Below are positions 27,217 to 37,100 of a DNA stretch of 64,000 nucleotides, in pieces. The notes beneath the pieces were generated by a model that did no database searches, was not told the DNA's origin, and saw only the letters and a list, made by a program, of their open reading frames with translations. The position numbers and the translations under genes are program-made. The stretch comes from Aquibacillus salsiterrae (GTDB taxonomy: Bacteria; Bacillota; Bacilli; Bacillales; Amphibacillaceae). Position 1 is the first letter of the stretch, and each line of letters starts with the position of its first letter. The DNA lies in assembly GCF_028416595.1 (NCBI RefSeq), contig NZ_JAMQKC010000007.1:1-64000 (forward strand), in the 5' to 3' direction.

Positions 27217-27612
27217 TTAGTTCACCATTCGTTGAGCCTCTCTTAATTGGAATGTTCTTACCGTTCTCGGTAGGAAACGTCTAATTTCGTCTTCGTTATA
27301 CCCAACTTGTAATCTTTTCTCATCCAAGATGATTGGTCTACGTAATAACCCAGGATTTTCTTGAATCAGGTTGAACAAATCCTTTAGTGGTAACTGATCA
27401 AGATTCATATCCAACTTTTGAAAAACCTTAGATCGTGTTGATATTATCTCGTCTGTACCATCTTCTGTCATTCTCAATATCTCTTTAATTTCATCAAGAG
27501 TAAGAGAATCTGAAAAGATATTTCTTTCTGTGAACGGGATGTCGTGTTCTTCCAACCAGGCCTTAGCTTTACGGCAAGATGTACAACTTGGTGAGGTATA
27601 AAGTGTTACCAT
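27217..27612 (-). CDS. spxA: transcriptional regulator SpxA
   Basis: A 131-residue ArsC-like global regulator. The CXXC redox switch is at residues 10-13 ([10 protein letters not shown]), and the conserved [17 protein letters not shown] is in the C-terminal part. Spx binds the RNA polymerase alpha C-terminal domain and activates thiol-stress genes when oxidised. It is degraded by ClpXP with SpxH, whose gene lies 5 kb away. Length equals that of B. subtilis Spx. The spxA-mecA neighbourhood is conserved. The site before the ATG is GAGGAGTGA. Confidence 0.97.
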   Translation of the reverse strand: MVTLYTSPSCTSCRKAKAWLEEHDIPFTERNIFSDSLTLDEIKEILRMTEDGTDEIISTRSKVFQKLDMNLDQLPLKDLFNLIQENPGLLRRPIILDEKRLQVGYNEDEIRRFLPRTVRTFQLREAQRMVN

Positions 27613-27858
27613 GAAACTTCACTCCTCGATATGCAAATTATTTATTGTAAGTTCGTGAAAATTGAAGAATATATTAAATTAAAATTACTTTAAATAACTC
27701 TTCTATGTACAAGTATACTACATTTGTCAATTGAAGGGTAGACCATGTATTATTTTTTTATAAAAATTACTTATTTTTTTTAAACACTTCAATACATATC
27801 AATACCCTTTTCCAAACATCCTTAAACCAATTATTTGAAATACTTTTCATTTTAAAAA

Positions 27859-28455
27859 TCAAGAGTTTTTATTCTTTAGTCCGTCAAATATATCAGTAGA
27901 TGACCTTTCATCATCATATGAGAGCACCTCTTCTACTGGCTGATATGATTTACCGTAGATCTCCTCATCTTTATATGTGTGGATATCTTCATACATTTTT
28001 TTCATTTGATTATAAATAGACTCTTCATCCTCATCTTTTGGCGTCCAATAAAGAATTTCTAGCGGATTTTCTTCATTGGTAGCTAAAGAACGTCGATTAT
28101 AACCAATCGATTGAGCATGTGTAAAACCTTCACGTTGATAAAAACGCAATCGTTTTTCTGTATCTGTATCCTCATAATCAACGGGTTCAACTTCAAGAAT
28201 AATAGGCTTTTGTTTTTCTTTCAGCTTATTAATAAGCTTATGTCCTAGCCCTTGTCCTCTTGAAGCGGAAGATACATAAAGGTAATCAATAAAAATGAAG
28301 GATTCAAATTCAGCATACATCATCACGTGATGTGGTCCTTCGTCTTTGTAGTAAACGTCCCCTTTTTCTTTTAGTAGCGTCTCCATATGTTCCTTCGATT
28401 TCATTTCTTCAATAGGGAAATACTCATTTAACTTTTCATACCAGTTTTTTGACAT
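27859..28455 (-). CDS. yjbC: GNAT family acetyltransferase YjbC
   Basis: A 198-residue GNAT protein with the acetyl-CoA loop SASRGQGLGHKLI. The start is placed at the ATG of MSKNWYEKL (28455), preceded by AAGGGAG, because the upstream 34 codons of the open frame lack a binding site and are compositionally odd. In B. subtilis yjbC precedes spxA and is co-transcribed with it under stress promoters. Here the gap to spxA is about 250 bases. The substrate is unknown. Confidence 0.88.
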   Translation of the reverse strand: MSKNWYEKLNEYFPIEEMKSKEHMETLLKEKGDVYYKDEGPHHVMMYAEFESFIFIDYLYVSSASRGQGLGHKLINKLKEKQKPIILEVEPVDYEDTDTEKRLRFYQREGFTHAQSIGYNRRSLATNEENPLEILYWTPKDEDEESIYNQMKKMYEDIHTYKDEEIYGKSYQPVEEVLSYDDERSSTDIFDGLKNKNS

Positions 28456-28614
28456 AGCTTTACTCCCTTTTTGACGTAGTCCATTATTATTATAACGGAA
28501 ATTGTTGGATCTGTTAAACCCAAATCGATAATCTTTTCTTGCAATCATTTTAATCATACCCTAAATATGTAATAGTAATCCATTAATTTTAGGATGAACA
28601 TGATGACCAAAATC

Positions 28615-28646
28615 AAAAACGACCCTGTCAAAGACTGGGTCGTTTT
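28615..28646 (-). terminator. terminator of the DUF4015 gene
   Basis: AAAACGACCC and GGGTCGTTTT arms followed by TTGATTTTGG on the minus strand, 25 bases after the stop. Confidence 0.8.
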
Positions 28647-28670
28647 GAGAGCTTCATTCATAATCCGTAA

Positions 28671-29885
28671 TCAAGGCGTATAATCGACACCTTCTGAATA
28701 ATTATTGCCGGCATTCCAGATGAGAAACTCATTTATACCATTTTCATTAAGGGCTCGAATTTGTGCTTCAACTTCTTCTTTTCCATACTCAGTAGCAGGT
28801 CCTGAATATAGCCATGGCGCTTCGAAATCTTGAATCCACGGTCGAGATGTAGGAGCATTTTCTAATTTTTCAAGCACTTTGTTTTCAACTTTGGCATATT
28901 CCGTAACTAATCGGTATGGTTCTTTATCTGGAAAATCAATCCCAAAATAGGATGTCCAATGACTTGGATATATCATAGAAGAGATGACATCTACATTACT
29001 CGAGATTTTCGAGAAATTTTGGCCAATACCTGGAGCTTCAGGAATGGTTGCAGAGTAGCCAAAGATATCAACAGCAACATCAACATCGTAATAGGATAAT
29101 TGGTCTTTAGCATAGGCTACAAAATCTGTTACAGCCTTTACCCGTGTTTGCACATCATCTAACTCTAAATTTGCGTATTCACCCATGTCATAAGTTAGTT
29201 CCTTATCTCTTCGTTCAAATCCCTCTGGAAAACGGACATAATCGAACTGTATTTCCTGAAATCCTATTTCAGCAGCCATTTGGGCTATCTTTACGTTATA
29301 CTCCCAAACTTCCTTTTTAAATGGACTTACAAATGAGTCGCCATTTCCGTTAGACCACACTTGACCGTTCTTTGTAAAAGAAAGATCGGGTCGTTTTTTT
29401 GCAAGAATTGTATCTTTGAATACTACTATTCTCGCAATTGGATAAACTCCCTTTTCTTCTAGTACCTCTAACATTTTTCTTGGGTTATTAATGTAGTTCA
29501 AAGCGATATCTTCATAAGGAGAGCCTTCCTCTGGCTTAAAGGTTAAATTGCCATAATCTTCTTTAACATCAATAACCATAGCATTTAAGTCAGTTGTTTC
29601 TACTAGGTTCAATAACTTTTCGAACTTACTTCCTCCAGCAGACGGTCCCGTCACATAAATACCTCGGACAGCATCAGGGTATTCAAAGTCTAAACCAGAA
29701 TCATAGTAAAAACGAGAAATCTTTTCAGGTATCTCATACTTCTGAACTTTTGTTACGTGCAAGGAATGCAGTTTAGCAGTCATTGTTTCCTCATCAGTTG
29801 CTGCACCTACAGAACTTAGGGGCAAAAGAATACTGAGTGTAATCAAAACAATCACGCTAATAAGTTTACGTTCTATTTTCCCCAT
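28671..29885 (-). CDS. putative secreted glycoside hydrolase, DUF4015 family
   Basis: A 404-residue protein with a signal peptide (about residues 1-28, ending VGAA), then a TIM-barrel-like DUF4015 domain. The first strand appears as VRGIYVTGPSAGG, and Asp- and Glu-rich strand ends follow (AMVIDVKEDYGNLTF; EIQFDYVRFPEGFERR; VAVDIFGYSA; RPWIQDFEAPWLY). Such proteins are predicted extracellular glycoside hydrolases, with substrate unknown. The ATG lies 7-8 bases after GGGAGATTG. It is located between yjbC and opp, as a single gene. Confidence 0.85.
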   Translation of the reverse strand: MGKIERKLISVIVLITLSILLPLSSVGAATDEETMTAKLHSLHVTKVQKYEIPEKISRFYYDSGLDFEYPDAVRGIYVTGPSAGGSKFEKLLNLVETTDLNAMVIDVKEDYGNLTFKPEEGSPYEDIALNYINNPRKMLEVLEEKGVYPIARIVVFKDTILAKKRPDLSFTKNGQVWSNGNGDSFVSPFKKEVWEYNVKIAQMAAEIGFQEIQFDYVRFPEGFERRDKELTYDMGEYANLELDDVQTRVKAVTDFVAYAKDQLSYYDVDVAVDIFGYSATIPEAPGIGQNFSKISSNVDVISSMIYPSHWTSYFGIDFPDKEPYRLVTEYAKVENKVLEKLENAPTSRPWIQDFEAPWLYSGPATEYGKEEVEAQIRALNENGINEFLIWNAGNNYSEGVDYTP

Positions 29886-29984
29886 ATACTATCAATCTCC
29901 CAATGGTGTATTTTGTATTATTATATAATTGATTTCCCTGTATTAGTATAAAATTGTACAAGTTTTTTCTGTTATTTTATGTAA

Positions 29985-30340
29985 GTAGGAAAAGCGGAGA
30001 GCGCCTGCTTAGCCCCGACAGGCATAAGACAAGACCTGACGTGGTGGTCTTTGCCACAAAAGGGATTGACTTATGACCCCGAGGGGCTAGGCGCTCGGAG
30101 CTAGACAGTAGGAAAAGCGGAGAGCGCCTGCTTAGCCCCGACAGGCATAAGACAAGACCTGACGTGGTGGTCTTTGCCACAGAAGGGATTGACTTATGAC
30201 CCCGAGGGGCTAGGCGCTCGGAGCTAGACAGTAGGAAAAGCGGAGAGCGCCTGCTTAGCCCCGACAGGCATAAGACAAGACCTGACGTGGTGGTCTTTGC
30301 CACAAAAGGGATTGACTTATGACCCGAGGGGCTAGGCAGC
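29985..30340 (+). repeat. palindromic repeat family, copy F: three tandem 123-bp units (subfamily 1)
   Basis: Three head-to-tail units begin at 29985, 30108 and 30231, a period of exactly 123 bp, with few differences between them; the last lacks its extreme end. Each unit folds back on itself: GAGCGCC and TAGCCCC on the left pair with GGGGCTA and GGCGCTC on the right, CATAAG pairs with CTTATG, and GTGG with CCAC. It lies between the DUF4015 gene and the oppF terminator. The open frame across it on the minus strand is a by-product of the 41-codon period. Confidence 0.97.
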
Positions 30341-30370
30341 ACTTGATTTTTTTATATTTCCCATCCCTCA

Positions 30371-30400
30371 AAAAACCCTCTACCTGACACGGTAGAGGGG
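30371..30400 (-). terminator. terminator of the opp operon
   Basis: CCCCTCTACC and GGTAGAGGG arms followed by TTTTTTGAGG on the minus strand, about 45 bases after the oppF stop. Confidence 0.88.
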
Positions 30401-30446
30401 TTGAATTCATCTATTTTAAATCAGATTGTCTTTTGGTAAAGATTAA

Positions 30447-31382
30447 TTACTTGTTTTGAAATTCTGTTTTATACGTTTCAAATTCTTTGGTTGTACAAAG
30501 AACCCAGTGATTGGGACGAACTTCTCTAAATTCCGGTGCTTCACTTATATCGTGCTGTGATGGGTCATAAACAATCCGTTTACGGTTTCGCTCATAGTCT
30601 GGATCTGGTAATGGAATTGCCGATAATAAAGATTTTGTATACGGGTGGATCGGGTTTTTGTATAACTCTTCACTGTCAGCTAACTCTACCATCTTACCAA
30701 AATACATAACGCCAATCCGATCACTAATGTATTTTACCATCGATAAATCATGAGCAATAAACAAATACGTTAAGCCATGCTCCTTTTGAAGATCTTTAAG
30801 CAGGTTAACTACCTGTGCCTGGATTGACACATCTAATGCAGAAATTGGTTCATCTGCAATAATAAATTCTGGATTGACAGCTAAAGCCCGTGCGATTCCT
30901 ATTCTTTGTCTTTGACCACCACTGAATTCATGTGGATAGCGATTGGCATGTTCCTTGTTTAAGCCGACACGTTCTAACAGCTCCTCAACACGCGCTTTAC
31001 GCTCTTGTGGTGTTTTCGTCAATCCGTGCACATCTAATCCTTCTGCAATAATATCCATTACAGTCATTCGAGGATTTAAAGATGCATAAGGGTCTTGGAA
31101 AATCATTTGCATTTTCTGATTAAATTCCTTCAGTTGACCTCTTGATTTTTTTCCATGAACATCTTTTCCATTAAAGATAACCTGTCCATCTGTTGCATCG
31201 TATAGACGGATGATTGTACGCCCAGTAGTAGATTTACCACAGCCCGATTCGCCAACTAAACCAAACGTCTCCCCTTTATAAATATCAAAGGAAATCCCGT
31301 CAACAGCCTTTACGACCTGTCTTCTACCGGTTTTAAAATGTTGCTTTAAATTTTTAACTTCAAGTAATTTTTCTTCGGTCAA
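30447..31382 (-). CDS. oppF: oligopeptide ABC transporter ATP-binding protein OppF
   Basis: A 311-residue ABC ATPase: Walker A is GESGCGKST, the signature SGGQRQR, Walker [11 protein letters not shown], and a C-terminal oligopeptide-type extension carries [16 protein letters not shown]. It powers peptide import with OppD. The start is TTG, with GGAGGTGA upstream inside oppD; the TTGA sequence overlaps the oppD stop by four bases, indicating coupled translation. It is the last gene of oppA-oppB-oppC-oppD-oppF. Confidence 0.94.
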   Translation of the reverse strand: MTEEKLLEVKNLKQHFKTGRRQVVKAVDGISFDIYKGETFGLVGESGCGKSTTGRTIIRLYDATDGQVIFNGKDVHGKKSRGQLKEFNQKMQMIFQDPYASLNPRMTVMDIIAEGLDVHGLTKTPQERKARVEELLERVGLNKEHANRYPHEFSGGQRQRIGIARALAVNPEFIIADEPISALDVSIQAQVVNLLKDLQKEHGLTYLFIAHDLSMVKYISDRIGVMYFGKMVELADSEELYKNPIHPYTKSLLSAIPLPDPDYERNRKRIVYDPSQHDISEAPEFREVRPNHWVLCTTKEFETYKTEFQNK

Positions 31383-32443
31383 GAAAAGTCACCTCCAGAA
31401 TTGCCGTTGTTTAAACCACTTGCCATTCCCTCCATTCTCCGCTTAACCGCTAATGGAGGCTCAACCTTGGGTGCATTTTCGTGTAATAGCCATGTCGCCG
31501 CATAATGTGTATCCGACACTTTAAATAATGGTGGCTCCATCTCTGTATCAATTTTCATGGCGTATGGATTACGAGGAGCGAAGGCATCCCCTTTTGGTGG
31601 ATGAATTAAATCTGGTGGTGTTCCTGGTATTGCGACTAATTCATCTTCCGTACTATCAACAGTTGGCATTGATCCTAACAACCCCCATGTGTACGGGTGT
31701 TTTGGGTTATAAAAGATATCGTCAACAGTTCCAATTTCAATAATTTTACCAGCATACATGACAGCAACTCGGTCAGCAACATTTGCAACTACTCCTAGGT
31801 CATGGGTAATAAAGACAATTGCAGCTTCGGTTTTTTGTTGAATGTCCTTCATCAGTTCAAGAATTTGTGCTTGAATCGTTACATCTAAAGCAGTTGTTGG
31901 TTCATCAGCAAGTAAAATCTTTGGATTACACGCAAGAGCAACAGCTATTACTACCCGTTGCCGCATCCCACCTGAAAACTGATGTGGGTATTGATTTACT
32001 CGAGCACTAGGGTTAGGAATTCCTACAAGCTCGAGCAGCTCAATGACCCGACGTTTCGCTTTTCCTTTGTCCATGTTCTGGTGTTTAATAAGACCTTCCA
32101 TTATTTGATTACCAATCTTCATCGTTGGGTTAAGAGACGTCATCGGATCCTGGAAGATCATCGAAATATCTCGGCCTCTTATTTTCTCTAATTCTTTTTC
32201 TTTTAGCTTAGTTAAATCTTTACCGTTAAATAAGATTTCACCTGAAGTGATTTTTCCAGGCGGAGTAGGAATTAGCCCCATTAGAGCTTTTGTTGTAACT
32301 GACTTTCCAGAACCAGATTCGCCAACGATTGCCAATGTTTCACCTTTATGCAAATCAAAGCTTATTCCACGAACAGCTTGTACACTTCCGCCATATGTTT
32401 CAAAATTCACTTTTAAATCCTTCACTTCAAGAATTTTGTTCAT
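31379..32443 (-). CDS. oppD: oligopeptide ABC transporter ATP-binding protein OppD
   Basis: A 354-residue ABC ATPase with Walker A GESGSGKSV, signature SGGMRQR, Walker B LADEPTTALD and the C-terminal HPYTWGLLGSMP extension. The start is set at the ATG of MNKILEVKDL, which aligns with B. subtilis OppD; an in-frame GTG nine bases upstream is the alternative. It overlaps oppF by four bases. It forms the heterodimeric motor for the OppBC permease. Confidence 0.93.
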   Translation of the reverse strand: MNKILEVKDLKVNFETYGGSVQAVRGISFDLHKGETLAIVGESGSGKSVTTKALMGLIPTPPGKITSGEILFNGKDLTKLKEKELEKIRGRDISMIFQDPMTSLNPTMKIGNQIMEGLIKHQNMDKGKAKRRVIELLELVGIPNPSARVNQYPHQFSGGMRQRVVIAVALACNPKILLADEPTTALDVTIQAQILELMKDIQQKTEAAIVFITHDLGVVANVADRVAVMYAGKIIEIGTVDDIFYNPKHPYTWGLLGSMPTVDSTEDELVAIPGTPPDLIHPPKGDAFAPRNPYAMKIDTEMEPPLFKVSDTHYAATWLLHENAPKVEPPLAVKRRMEGMASGLNNGNSGGDFS

Positions 32444-32460
32444 CTTTTCCACCCGCCTTT

Positions 32461-33609
32461 CTATCTTTTCATTTTTGGATCTAATGCGTCACGAATACCA
32501 TCAGCAAGAATATTAAAACCAATCATTAGAAAGGAAATAATAATGGCCGGGTAAACCAACATATAAGGATAAATTCGGTACGACTTAAATGCATCATTAA
32601 TTAACGTTCCAAGTGATGCAATTGGGGGTTGAAGTCCTAAACCAATAAAACTTAAGAAAGCTTCAAAGAAAATAGCACTTGGAATGGTAAACATTGTATT
32701 AATGATAATCATTCCAGTTACGTTCGGAATCAAGTGTTTCATAAGAATTCGCTTGTCTGAAGCACCTAATGTTCTTGCAGCCAAAACAAACTCTTGGTTT
32801 TTCAGCTTTAAAATTTGGCTTCGAACAATACGAGCCATTCCAGTCCAGCCTGTAATAGTTAAAGCCAAAATAATAGCTATTAAACCTGGTTTTAAAACAA
32901 CAATCATTAAAATAACAATAACTAAATTTGGAATACCAGTTAGAATTTCAATTACACGTTGCATGTAATTGTCGACTCGTCCGCCGTAATATCCAGAAAT
33001 ACCACCGTATAGGACACCGATAAGCATATCAATCGCTGCTGCAACAATCCCTATTAAAAGCGAGATACGTGTTCCATTCCATGTTCTAGTCCACAAGTCA
33101 CGTCCCATACTATCAGTTCCAAACCAATAATATTTATCTTCTAAGCCTCTTGCACCATATACATCGAATTCCAATTCAACAGTATAATAGTTGTCATTAT
33201 CCTTATTTGGTTCCTCAACTACTTTTGATGAAATTAAATATTCTTCACCAATTTCCATACCTGTTAATCCGCGAGTAATTGCATCATCTTCCGTCGTTCC
33301 CTGAACTCGCCATTTCTGAATGCCATCAAACCCTAACCATTCTAACCCTTTTATCCTGGGCGGTATATTTGAAGCATCATAATTTGTTTCTTCAATTGAA
33401 TAGTCATTCATTAGCGGCCCTATAAGAGCCATTACAGCAATAAGGAATAAAAACACAAGACCAATAATGGCACCTTTGTTTTTCCGAAGACGAATCCATG
33501 CATCCTTCCAATAGGAAAGCTCAGGACGGGTTAGTTCCTCACCTTTTTCGGCCGATAACTCAATTGGTTCAAACAGTTCTTTTGGTAGTTGTTTGTTATT
33601 TGTCGGCAT
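32461..33609 (-). CDS. oppC: oligopeptide ABC transporter permease OppC
   Basis: A 382-residue permease with an N-terminal cytoplasmic stretch, one membrane helix (about residues 47-68), an extracytoplasmic insertion of about 115 residues, and five more helices. The EAA loop contacting the ATPases is AARTLGASDKRILMKHLIPN. The long insertion is larger than in many OppC proteins and is typical of several Bacillaceae homologues. The ATG has GGGAGGGAAGG upstream and overlaps the oppB stop by one base (TAATG). Confidence 0.93.
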   Translation of the reverse strand: MPTNNKQLPKELFEPIELSAEKGEELTRPELSYWKDAWIRLRKNKGAIIGLVFLFLIAVMALIGPLMNDYSIEETNYDASNIPPRIKGLEWLGFDGIQKWRVQGTTEDDAITRGLTGMEIGEEYLISSKVVEEPNKDNDNYYTVELEFDVYGARGLEDKYYWFGTDSMGRDLWTRTWNGTRISLLIGIVAAAIDMLIGVLYGGISGYYGGRVDNYMQRVIEILTGIPNLVIVILMIVVLKPGLIAIILALTITGWTGMARIVRSQILKLKNQEFVLAARTLGASDKRILMKHLIPNVTGMIIINTMFTIPSAIFFEAFLSFIGLGLQPPIASLGTLINDAFKSYRIYPYMLVYPAIIISFLMIGFNILADGIRDALDPKMKR

Positions 33610-34541
33610 TAGTCCTTCCCTCCCGTAATACGAATACGTGGGTCGATTAGACCATACATGATGTCAACGATTAAAATAACCACGATAAACAATACAGAAA
33701 ATAACAAAGTTGTGCCCATTATCATTGGGTAATCGTTAACACTAATTGACCTAACAAACTGCTCCCCCAACCCAGGTATCGCAAAAATTTGTTCTATTAC
33801 TAACGTTCCGGTCATTAAACTAACCGTCATAGGACCAAGCACAGTTATAACTGGAACGAGTGCATTTCTCATTGCATGCTTTAACATGATGGTTGACTTT
33901 GTCATACCCTTTGCACGTGCTAATTCAATGTAATCGGATCCTAACACTTCCATCATTTCTGTTCTCATGAAGCGAGCACAAATGGCAAGTGGAAAAATCA
34001 TAAGAGAAATTGTCGGGAGAATCGTATATTCAAATCCTTCCCAGAATGCAACTGGTAACAAGTCCCATTTCACCGCAATGTAATATTGCAATAGTCCAGC
34101 AAAAACAAACGAAGGAATGGAAATACCAATAACTGCAACAACGTTCGATGTATAATCAATCCATGTATTATTACGAATAGCTGCAACCATTCCTAACACG
34201 ATGCCCAAAATTGTCCCTATAATCATTGCTTGTCCGCCCAAATAAGCTGACGGAGCAAGTCTGTTCATGATCAATTTCGTCACATCTTGATTATTAAATT
34301 GAAAAGACACCCCTAAATCTCCCTGGATAAGCCCAACGATATAGTTAAAATATTGGATAGGTACTGGTTGGTCCAATCCATATCTACTTAAAAGTATTGC
34401 CATCTGTTCATCAGATAGTTTAGAAGCAAGCTGATTAAACGGTGAGCCAGGTAATAGCTTCATCAAGAAAAATGTTGCTGTTGCAATGATGAACAGAGTT
34501 ATAACCATGTATCCTATTCTTTGCAAAAGATATTTACTCAT
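33609..34541 (-). CDS. oppB: oligopeptide ABC transporter permease OppB
   Basis: A 310-residue permease with six membrane helices. The first follows the standard start MSKYLLQRIGYM, and the EAA loop is LARAKGMTKSTIMLKHAMRN. The start at 34541 is supported by GGAGGTG 6 bases upstream; the reading frame extends 39 codons further without a site. It is separated from oppA by a 160-base gap that contains a stem-loop, which may set the oppA to oppBCDF expression ratio. Confidence 0.93.
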   Translation of the reverse strand: MSKYLLQRIGYMVITLFIIATATFFLMKLLPGSPFNQLASKLSDEQMAILLSRYGLDQPVPIQYFNYIVGLIQGDLGVSFQFNNQDVTKLIMNRLAPSAYLGGQAMIIGTILGIVLGMVAAIRNNTWIDYTSNVVAVIGISIPSFVFAGLLQYYIAVKWDLLPVAFWEGFEYTILPTISLMIFPLAICARFMRTEMMEVLGSDYIELARAKGMTKSTIMLKHAMRNALVPVITVLGPMTVSLMTGTLVIEQIFAIPGLGEQFVRSISVNDYPMIMGTTLLFSVLFIVVILIVDIMYGLIDPRIRITGGKD

Positions 34542-34630
34542 TGGTACACCTCCACAGCGTGATAAACGCTTGCATTTTGTGATTATTTTGAAAACCAATA
34601 ACTTTCTGATAGTTTGCCTATCATGGGAAA

Positions 34631-34671
34631 AGAGAGCATATGTATGCCGATTCGACAAAACATATACTCTC
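34631..34671 (-). promoter_or_regulatory. oppA-oppB intercistronic stem-loop
   Basis: AGAGAGTATATGT and ACATATGCTCTCT pair with one G-T and a loop of about 15 bases, followed on the minus strand by TTTTCCC. It lies between oppA and oppB. It is probably a leaky terminator or 3'-end stabiliser favouring oppA mRNA, as in other binding-protein operons; this is inference. Confidence 0.6.
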
Positions 34672-34701
34672 TTATCAACAACAAAAATGGTTATCTAAAG
34701 T

Positions 34702-36411
34702 TTATTTTTCTATGCCAACGTACTTATAGCTATAGCTTGGTCCGAATGGGTTTAATTGTTCCATCCCAGTTACATAGTTCTTAGAAAGAACAGATGTTTT
34801 ACGTTGCATTACAGGACCGATACCAGCCTCATCAAGCATAATCTTCTCAGCTTCTTGCATTGCTTCAAAGCGTTCAACAGGTTTAAGTGCAAGCTCATTT
34901 TTCACAGACTTAACAAGTGCATCATACTCATCATTGGAGTATCCAATGTCATTATTAGCTCCGCCTGTTTCCCATAGGTCAATAAAGGAAATAGCATCTT
35001 TATAGTCAGGACCCCAACCAGAGAAGGCAAGTTCATATTCTTGAGCATCCATGATTTCTAATTGCTCAGACCATGGAACATTTTGAAGTTCAATTGTTAA
35101 GCCTTCTAAATTCTTTTCAAGCTCTGATTTAAAGAATTCCGTAATGGCTTTACCAACATCAGAATCACCACTTAAGAATACAAGGGAAACTTCTTCAAAA
35201 CCTAGTTCTTGCTTTGCTTTTTCCCATGCACTTTGTGCCGTTTCTAGGTCATAAGAGATAATGTTACCATATTTCGCGCGGAAATCTTCGCCAGTTTCAG
35301 GATTTTGTACAAAGTCAGAAGGTACAAAATAATCAGCTGGAATAGAGTCGTTTCCATAAACGATGTTGATAAATGCTTCCTTATCAAACCCTTGCGCAAT
35401 CGCACGTCTGAAGTTCTCGTTTTGCATATATTCGCCTTTTGTGCTAGAACCTTGGTTAAACTTTAACCAGAATACGGTCGCTTCACTTAAAGAATAGTAA
35501 TCTGGGCTTGTTTTCTTTTGATCTACGAATTCGCCTGAAAGACCAACTCGGTCAATTTCCCCTTTTTCATATAAACTTACAGCCGTACCAGTTTCTTTAA
35601 CAACTTTAACGTTTATTCCATCAAGGTCAACGTTGTCTTTATCCCAGTATTGGTCGTTACGCTCAAGTTTCCACCCAGCAGCATTATCCCACTCAGTTAA
35701 AACGAACGGACCATTAAATAATAGGTTATCAAGCTCAATTGCAAAGTTTTCCCCTTGTTCTTCAACAAACGCTTGGTTAAGTGGAAGGAATGTTGGGAAT
35801 GCAACAAACGATTCAAAATATGGAACTGGTTTAACCAATTCTACTTTTAATGTATAGTCATCCTCAGCCGTTACACCTAATTCAGTTGGCTCTAATTCAC
35901 CTGCATAAATTTCGGTTGCATTTTTAATTGCACCACTCATCAGGTACTCACCATATACTGAAGCAGTTTCTGGTGTAATTGCTCTTCTCCATGCGTAAAC
36001 AAAGTCATTAGCAGTAACAGGCTCACCGTTTGACCATTTTGCATCTTCACGTAATTTAAATGTGTACGTTAACCCGTCTTCACTTATAACAGTTTCGTCT
36101 TCATTCGCAATACCAGATACAATTTCTCCACCTGTTTTCAAACGATAAAGACCTTCATATAGACTATCTGTATATTGAATACTTACAGAGTCTGTAGCTT
36201 GAGCAGGATCGAGGGATGGAATCTCAGATGTTGAAACGACACGTAAAACCTTACCATCATTTCCTTCCTCGTTCGTACTATCGCCTTCTGATCCTTGTTG
36301 AGTATCTGTTCCTGTATCTTCTTCAGTTGTATCATCTCCACCTGAACAAGCAGCTAGGAACATACTTAGTACTACAACTAGTACTAATAAAAGCCAATTT
36401 GCCTTTCTCAT
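34702..36411 (-). CDS. oppA: oligopeptide-binding lipoprotein OppA
   Basis: A 569-residue extracytoplasmic solute-binding protein (SBP family 5). The lipoprotein signal ends in the lipobox FLAAC at about residues 18-22, followed by an acidic Ser/Gly/Thr-rich linker. The family core includes LDPAQATDSVSIQYTDSLYEGL and YTFKLREDAKWSNGEPVTANDFVYAW. It delivers peptides, including signalling peptides, to OppBCDF. The site GGGGAGG precedes the ATG. It is the first gene of the opp operon; the hairpin downstream suggests a higher transcript level than for the other components. Confidence 0.95.
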   Translation of the reverse strand: MRKANWLLLVLVVVLSMFLAACSGGDDTTEEDTGTDTQQGSEGDSTNEEGNDGKVLRVVSTSEIPSLDPAQATDSVSIQYTDSLYEGLYRLKTGGEIVSGIANEDETVISEDGLTYTFKLREDAKWSNGEPVTANDFVYAWRRAITPETASVYGEYLMSGAIKNATEIYAGELEPTELGVTAEDDYTLKVELVKPVPYFESFVAFPTFLPLNQAFVEEQGENFAIELDNLLFNGPFVLTEWDNAAGWKLERNDQYWDKDNVDLDGINVKVVKETGTAVSLYEKGEIDRVGLSGEFVDQKKTSPDYYSLSEATVFWLKFNQGSSTKGEYMQNENFRRAIAQGFDKEAFINIVYGNDSIPADYFVPSDFVQNPETGEDFRAKYGNIISYDLETAQSAWEKAKQELGFEEVSLVFLSGDSDVGKAITEFFKSELEKNLEGLTIELQNVPWSEQLEIMDAQEYELAFSGWGPDYKDAISFIDLWETGGANNDIGYSNDEYDALVKSVKNELALKPVERFEAMQEAEKIMLDEAGIGPVMQRKTSVLSKNYVTGMEQLNPFGPSYSYKYVGIEK

Positions 36412-36721
36412 TTGATAATGACCTCCCCAATTTTCTAAATATTTTTGCAGATGTTACACCTACATAAGTGGATTATACAATTTTTCCAACAATTGCGCAT
36501 TATTTTTTTTAGTCAAAAATATGGAAATTGCGAAATATTTATGGTTAATTCGTCAAAAATAGCACTAATTACCTATTTTTATATTGAGGATTTTTCCTTT
36601 TATATCAAATATCTTAACCTTACTCACCAGTTCTATGTGAGATTGTAATAGATTTTTTTGAAACATGCTATACTATGTTGGGAAAATATTAATCGTATAA
36701 TAAGTACAAGGTTGTGAACGT

Positions 36722-37081
36722 ATGAGATTCATTCAAAATAAATGGTTATTTTTAAGCGCAAATTTACTTGGAATCATTCTGTATACACTGGTTGTTGGTA
36801 ACAACCTTTTGTTAAGTATGATAAATACTTTGTTTTATGTTGGTTTCTTTTATCTTACTTGCTCGTTATTAATGTTCACGATCAAAGGAAAGTTTTTTGA
36901 TGGAATTGTTTATGGATTTCGAAAGGTAGCAGCGAGCTTCAGCAGGCCTGTTTTTGATGAAGAAGAAAATAAACCACAGCCTTCTGAGCGGATTTCCAAG
37001 CCGGTATTGACCTTCTTTTTATTTCAAGGGACTTTTTTAACAATAATTATGGTAATATTATTAACTATTTATTATATGTAA
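36722..37081 (+). CDS. DUF3899 membrane protein
   Basis: A 119-residue protein with two N-terminal membrane helices (about residues 8-25 and 30-55), a cytoplasmic basic and acidic stretch (about residues 57-95) and a C-terminal helix (residues 97-118). Sequence and topology match the DUF3899 family of Firmicutes, which has no known function. The upstream sequence before the ATG (AAGGTTGTGAACGT) contains a modest site. It is divergent from oppA, with a 310-base gap that shows no clear structure. Confidence 0.75.
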   Translation: MRFIQNKWLFLSANLLGIILYTLVVGNNLLLSMINTLFYVGFFYLTCSLLMFTIKGKFFDGIVYGFRKVAASFSRPVFDEEENKPQPSERISKPVLTFFLFQGTFLTIIMVILLTIYYM

Positions 37082-37100
37082 TTCGACTGTCTGAGAAAAA

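Noticed and set aside
29977-30342. A 121-codon open frame on the minus strand with three identical protein repeats
   Set aside because: It is a by-product of the 123-bp (41-codon) period of the palindromic repeat; no ribosome binding site, and the same family elsewhere is not open in frame.
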